From assembly GCA_028023455.1 (NCBI GenBank), contig JAQFVV010012423.1, forward strand, positions 9,404,269-9,468,268: a stretch of 64,000 bases of DNA, read 5' to 3'. Positions within the stretch are counted from its first letter, which is position 1. Each line of letters begins with the position of its first letter. Source of the stretch: Epiperipatus broadwayi (lineage: Eukaryota > Onychophora > Udeonychophora > Euonychophora > Peripatidae). The notes beneath the pieces were generated by a model. It ran no database searches. It was not told the origin of the DNA and was given only the letters and a program-made list of their open reading frames with translations. The position numbers and the translations under genes are program-made. Positions 59,590 to 64,000 of this stretch are shown one piece after another.

Positions 59590-60600
59590 CATAATGAAAT
59601 ATAATCTACTGAGTCCACGTGGACAGGTTGACCGAACATGGTCCCAGCCCATTTGGACTAATCTGTATGAAGATAAGATCCCCTTGGTATTTTGAAGAAT
59701 GGTGATCGATTTATGACTACTGCTTGACTGAAAACTTACGAAGTTATATAGCATTGTTGTATTGGTGGGCACAGGTCTGCACTCTTCACTTTTCCTCAGG
59801 GGTGGAGGTGGTAGTCATAAGGGACCTGGTTAATTTGTGGGAGTGATTGGTGATCATTTCCAAGCCTGAGTAAACCTGCTGGGTGGGTAAAAGTCATGGT
59901 CCTCCCTTGGACTTTGCCCTTATGGGCTGCCACATCATCATGATGGATTATTTGTTAGAGCAGTGTTGATTCATGCTCATTATTATTATGTTTCCTTAGG
60001 TAACATTAGATTTAGGGCATTGATGGAGTTTTCTTGTAATATTTTGCAGGCATGGGTCTGCATTCCTTTTATCCTCCTTAGGCATGGATGATGGTGGTCA
60101 TTGGGGGTTTGGTTTAATCAGTGCGGGCTATTGTCAATCATTGCTGCTACCTCAAAAACCTGCCAGGAGGATGCAGGGTCAAAGTTTCAGCACCATTTCC
60201 ACTCTGATGGGCTGCTGTACCCCATTGATGTTGGTTTGAGCAATGCAGATCTGTGCTCATTACTTGTTAGCTTTTCCCTAGTTGGCATTCCAATTTTAGG
60301 CAGGTAGACCAAATGTGATCCCTACCCATTCAGACTGTTGAATTGGAAAATAGAGGTACCTGTAATGGGCTTGGCATGGCTTCACTGCTGGTCAATGATT
60401 TAATGTTTAATGGCCTTGGTGCCTGACGTCATTGTCTGTTGTGATGGTAGGCACAATGCTGGATGACTGCCTATTCAGATGAAGCATTTGGGTCTTCCAC
60501 TTTGGGCCCCAGAGATGGAGATCATTGGGTAATGGAGGACATTTTGGCAGTTGGGCCATGTAGATCCATGGACAGATACACATTAAGCAAGATTATAGCA
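59590..60600. repeat. GC-richer complex tandem block
   Basis: CAGGTTGACC...CCAGCCCATTTGGACT (59624 on) recurs as CAGGTAGACC...CTACCCATTCAGACT (60300 on). Inside, the segment from GGTCTGCA (59774) recurs at 60055, with TCATT/TGATT, GGGCTGC and GCTCATTA landmarks in order in both. So ~280-bp units lie within a ~680-bp period. CpG is sparse. Open frames here (59587-59772 minus, 60101-60307 plus) are not conserved between units, so it is probably non-coding repeat. Confidence 0.7.
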
Positions 60601-60609
60601 ACCTTTTTA

Positions 60610-63600
60610 TGAATATAATTGTTATTGAGGATCTGGTTAATAATTGTTTTACTTTTGTAACATTGAATGCTTTCTAATTGACAACAGGTAAGTAGACTCA
60701 AAAATTTATGTAATCTTTTAACTAATAAAGGTTACTTTTGAAACTAAATATAATTAAATGAAATAATAACTTAAGTTTTTATAAACAAGATACTCTGATC
60801 TTATATTTTTTTATAATCTGATATCTTATTTTTAAAATAAATGACAAAGTGAAAATGAAAATCTTCAAGTATCTGAATACTTGAAATAACATTTGGCTAA
60901 TAATAAAATTTTCTCAAAATATTTAAGGTTTTTCTTTTATAAGTATTTATCTTCATATAACTTATGTGTAAATCTTATTAAAATATTTGAATGTGTAACC
61001 TAGTATCAAGCAAAGTAAAAATAATGCAGAAGGCAGGAAGGGTACTTTTATGCTACCCACTACATCATTAAATATATTTGAAATAAAAACAAAAATAACA
61101 TATTTTATTTTAAATAATGCAGGTATAAAAATAATTGAATCAATAATTTTAATGCGACTTTTGAAATGTTCTTAAGTTCAACAATGTTTAATATAACCTT
61201 ATTACTTAGATTTTCTGGATAAATTAATGTGATGATGACAACTTAAAAACATAAACATATTTAATGAATAAAAATATTTATTTACAAGATGGCATAACTT
61301 TAATAATACAATAATGAATGAAAACAATAAGCAATAGATATAGTAGTTTAAACAACTACTGACAAGCATTTACATAAACTAAAATAAAATATATCCTCGA
61401 GCAAATCCTTGTAAAATAACAATAATTAAATTTATACTGCATTTAAGAAATTTTCACACTTTAGTTGAAAAACTAATCAATCAGCAATCATGCACACAGC
61501 ATAGCAAACATATGCATTTAAACAGGCCACTAAAAGTTGATATTAAATTATAATACCAGCTATAAAATCAGTACTTAAAGACAACTTTTATAATATTGCT
61601 AACATAACTAGATACTAGACAAAAATAGCTTACATAGGTTTTATCTGTTTATGCATATAAGGGGCAGAATAATAAAAAGATCAATCATCAATGAATTAAT
61701 ATACTTGAAAATACCTTGAAGTAGAGCTAAACAATTCCATACATGCCTTAAATATGCTTTCATGAAATACACAGTAATAAAGGTAAAATGACAAATGGAC
61801 AATAATAAATAAATTGATACTGGATAACATGATCTGAAAGTGCTGAAGAAACCACAATCTCAACTCTGGAAGAGCTTAAGAAAAAATTTAAGAGCAGTGA
61901 AAATCATCAACATAATTGTGCAATTGATATCTGATCATGGGCAGAATATTAATAAATAAATGAACAAGACTTGGATTATCAATCATACAGAAATTTAATC
62001 TGTACTTATTTTTATATGCTCATAAAAACACATACTTTGATTAAAGAAATAAGCAAATCCATATAAAATAATTGGGAGGTAATATCATACAATAAGAATT
62101 AAAACTATCTTAACTCACACACAGACTTCAAACAGTACATTCATCCTGATAGTAAGCATATAAAAACTATTTTACCCTGTGCACATTAATACACTTTAAT
62201 AATACTGGAATATAAATTCTGAGAATTCTTAACAATTAGGAAATAGTACTCTTTTATCTGGAAATTTAATACTAATTCCATTTTAACATGTATATTATCA
62301 TAAATATTCCAGACATACTACAAAACATAATAAATTAATAATGCATAAATAATATTTATAATAAAACAATAATAAACATCAATTTCTTAACACACACTAC
62401 TTTTATATTGCTCCTAACAAAGAAATCTAGAGAGTTTGTGAGTTCTATCTTTTAAATAAAACAAAAATAACTCTCTAAACTTAGGAATCTGACCATTCTT
62501 CATAAAGATAAAATGAAATATTGCATGGTTTTATTAACACATGAGTAGTAATTGAATAAATAAATAAAAGTAGAGTTTTTTGAAATATTGTCTGCATTTT
62601 AGTTTTTTAAAAATGAATAATGATGAGCAGAACAAATAATACAGGCAAAACTTTTCAATAAGCAGGTAAAAGTTATGCTTTCATGACAAAACTGTATCAA
62701 ATAGTTTAAAGAAATTAATAAATGAAGGAGTTACAAATTATTTCATTTCTAAAGAATAATATAACATTTTAAATAGATGAATAAGTGAATTATTGAAATT
62801 CCAAGATAGTATTTTATTCATATTAGATGCAATACAATTATATAATGTCTTTTTCGAGGTATTGAAAATTTGAGCAAGGATAACATTTTCATCTATTTTA
62901 ATTAAATGAAGACTATAACCCACCTTTGGAATTATGATAATTTTAAAATAATATATTATAACATTTATTTTAATGATTGAAGTTGTAATATGTTAAAATA
63001 CAGTTTCTTGTAAGAATAATGTTTTAATAATTAATGCCTTAAAACATTTTAAAAATTGCCCACAAATAAATAATTTATCTTAAAATAGGACACTTAGTAG
63101 AATATAAAAGCAATCATATTAATCTTTGTAATTAGTTTGTATAACTACTTAATACTTTAAAGAATAAAATGTTAATAAACTGGTTTTTTAAAAAATCAAG
63201 TCTAAAGTTAGCTAAAAGTGCATGGAAATGTAAAATAAACATACATATGAAATATTCAGCTTAGCAGTCTACAGTAGTATTTTTCATATTTATAATGCTT
63301 TGAAGATTTTTCTATAACATTAAAGATTATTGTATTTTCTGACAAAAGATACTGGCCATGATTAAAAGAGCATGCACAGTCTGAAGAAAGTTTGTTTAAA
63401 TGACTTTTAAAGTTTTTAGCAGCACATTATTTAATTAAATAAAAAATGTTTAAAAAGTAATTGAAAAGTTAGCATTAGAGTAAGTTGAAAAAGTAATAAT
63501 TTATTTTCCAGTTTTTTCCTTTTAAATGTGTGAGTGCTTGTTTAAAATATAACAAAATTTGTTATGTGTTAATAATGAATCAATAAGCAATTGATATTGA

Positions 63601-64000
63601 GTTGGGTTTTGTTTAATATAACCTTGACCTTTTATTAATCAAGATGTCTAAAAATAGATTTACCCTTGAGACATCTAGACAATTAACTAAAACAAATAAA
63701 ATATAATTAACATCATTTTAATTACTAACCAAAAATTATTTATTTTATTTAAACAATTACCTTTAATTTTTTAAAGAGTTCTTAAAAAATTATGATTAAA
63801 TCATTTTATAATATTAAATAACACCATGAAATTTATTACTTTTTTAAAAGATAATTGACACTAATAGATAATTCATTTTAAACTTCCTTCTCTTAACACT
63901 AATGCTTATATATTCACACACACACAACATACTATAAAGCAATTAAAGAAACTATGGAATTTATTACAAGTTAATAATGAATATTTTAACAATTCCCTTT
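60610..64000. other. AT-rich non-coding stretch
   Basis: No gene is seen. The minus frame at 62738-62923 has no domain. A (CA)n run lies at 63916-63926. Confidence 0.55.

Noticed and set aside
60101-60307. 68-codon frame in the GC-richer block
   Set aside because: Not preserved in the neighbouring tandem unit; looks like chance in GC-richer repeat.

Overview
This is eukaryotic, intron-scale, non-coding-rich DNA: about three quarters A+T, full of TA, CTAT, AAT/GAA and TTTC microsatellites, dispersed and tandem repeats, and decayed transposons. There are no operons and no long intact reading frames. Repeats of this style (tRNA-like B-box modules, CTAT/CTAC tetranucleotide tracts, ZBED-type hAT, Tigger/pogo and LTR fossils) suggest an invertebrate. 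My best guess is a mollusc, probably a cephalopod such as an octopus; this is inference, not proof.

The most notable content is a set of hammerhead-ribozyme-like motifs in three unrelated repeat families. Family A is an array at 5.93-7.65 kb: one inverted copy head-to-head with tandem monomers of 390, 407 and 409 bp, giving five motifs. Family B is a dispersed repeat at 1.66-2.05 kb and 55.4-56.17 kb. Family C lies inside a 467-bp element with terminal inverted repeats (7694-8160) and again at 56.2-56.6 kb. Each has a CTGANGA core, a short stem II, a GAA, a two- or three-bp stem III ending in an NUH triplet, and complementary stem I arms interrupted by an internal loop. Some copies have intact cores; others have lost core positions.

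Only one convincing host-gene piece is visible: a 235-bp internal exon on the minus strand (35613-35847) with a good polypyrimidine-AG acceptor and a GTAAAA donor. The window is probably mostly intron of a large minus-strand gene.

Transposon fossils: a ZBED5-like hAT element (26151 to about 28650) whose second catalytic Asp is now Tyr, carrying a 98-bp tRNA-like insertion with a 15-bp target duplication; an LTR retrotransposon (about 28710-34170) with diverged LTRs, a Lys-type primer-binding site and a broken coiled-coil gag-like frame; and a Tigger/pogo transposase C-terminus (43915-44690) whose MDQ Asp is now Asn.

Other structure: an ~85-bp satellite of about 16 units (13.5-14.8 kb), a GC-richer tandem block (59.6-60.6 kb), a 320-bp repeat in three copies (41.6, 46.2 and 46.6 kb), a 390-bp duplication (37.0 and 39.6 kb), a perfect-armed MITE (57919-58090), several long hairpins, and a (GAA)n tract. 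The remainder is AT-rich sequence in which I see no gene.
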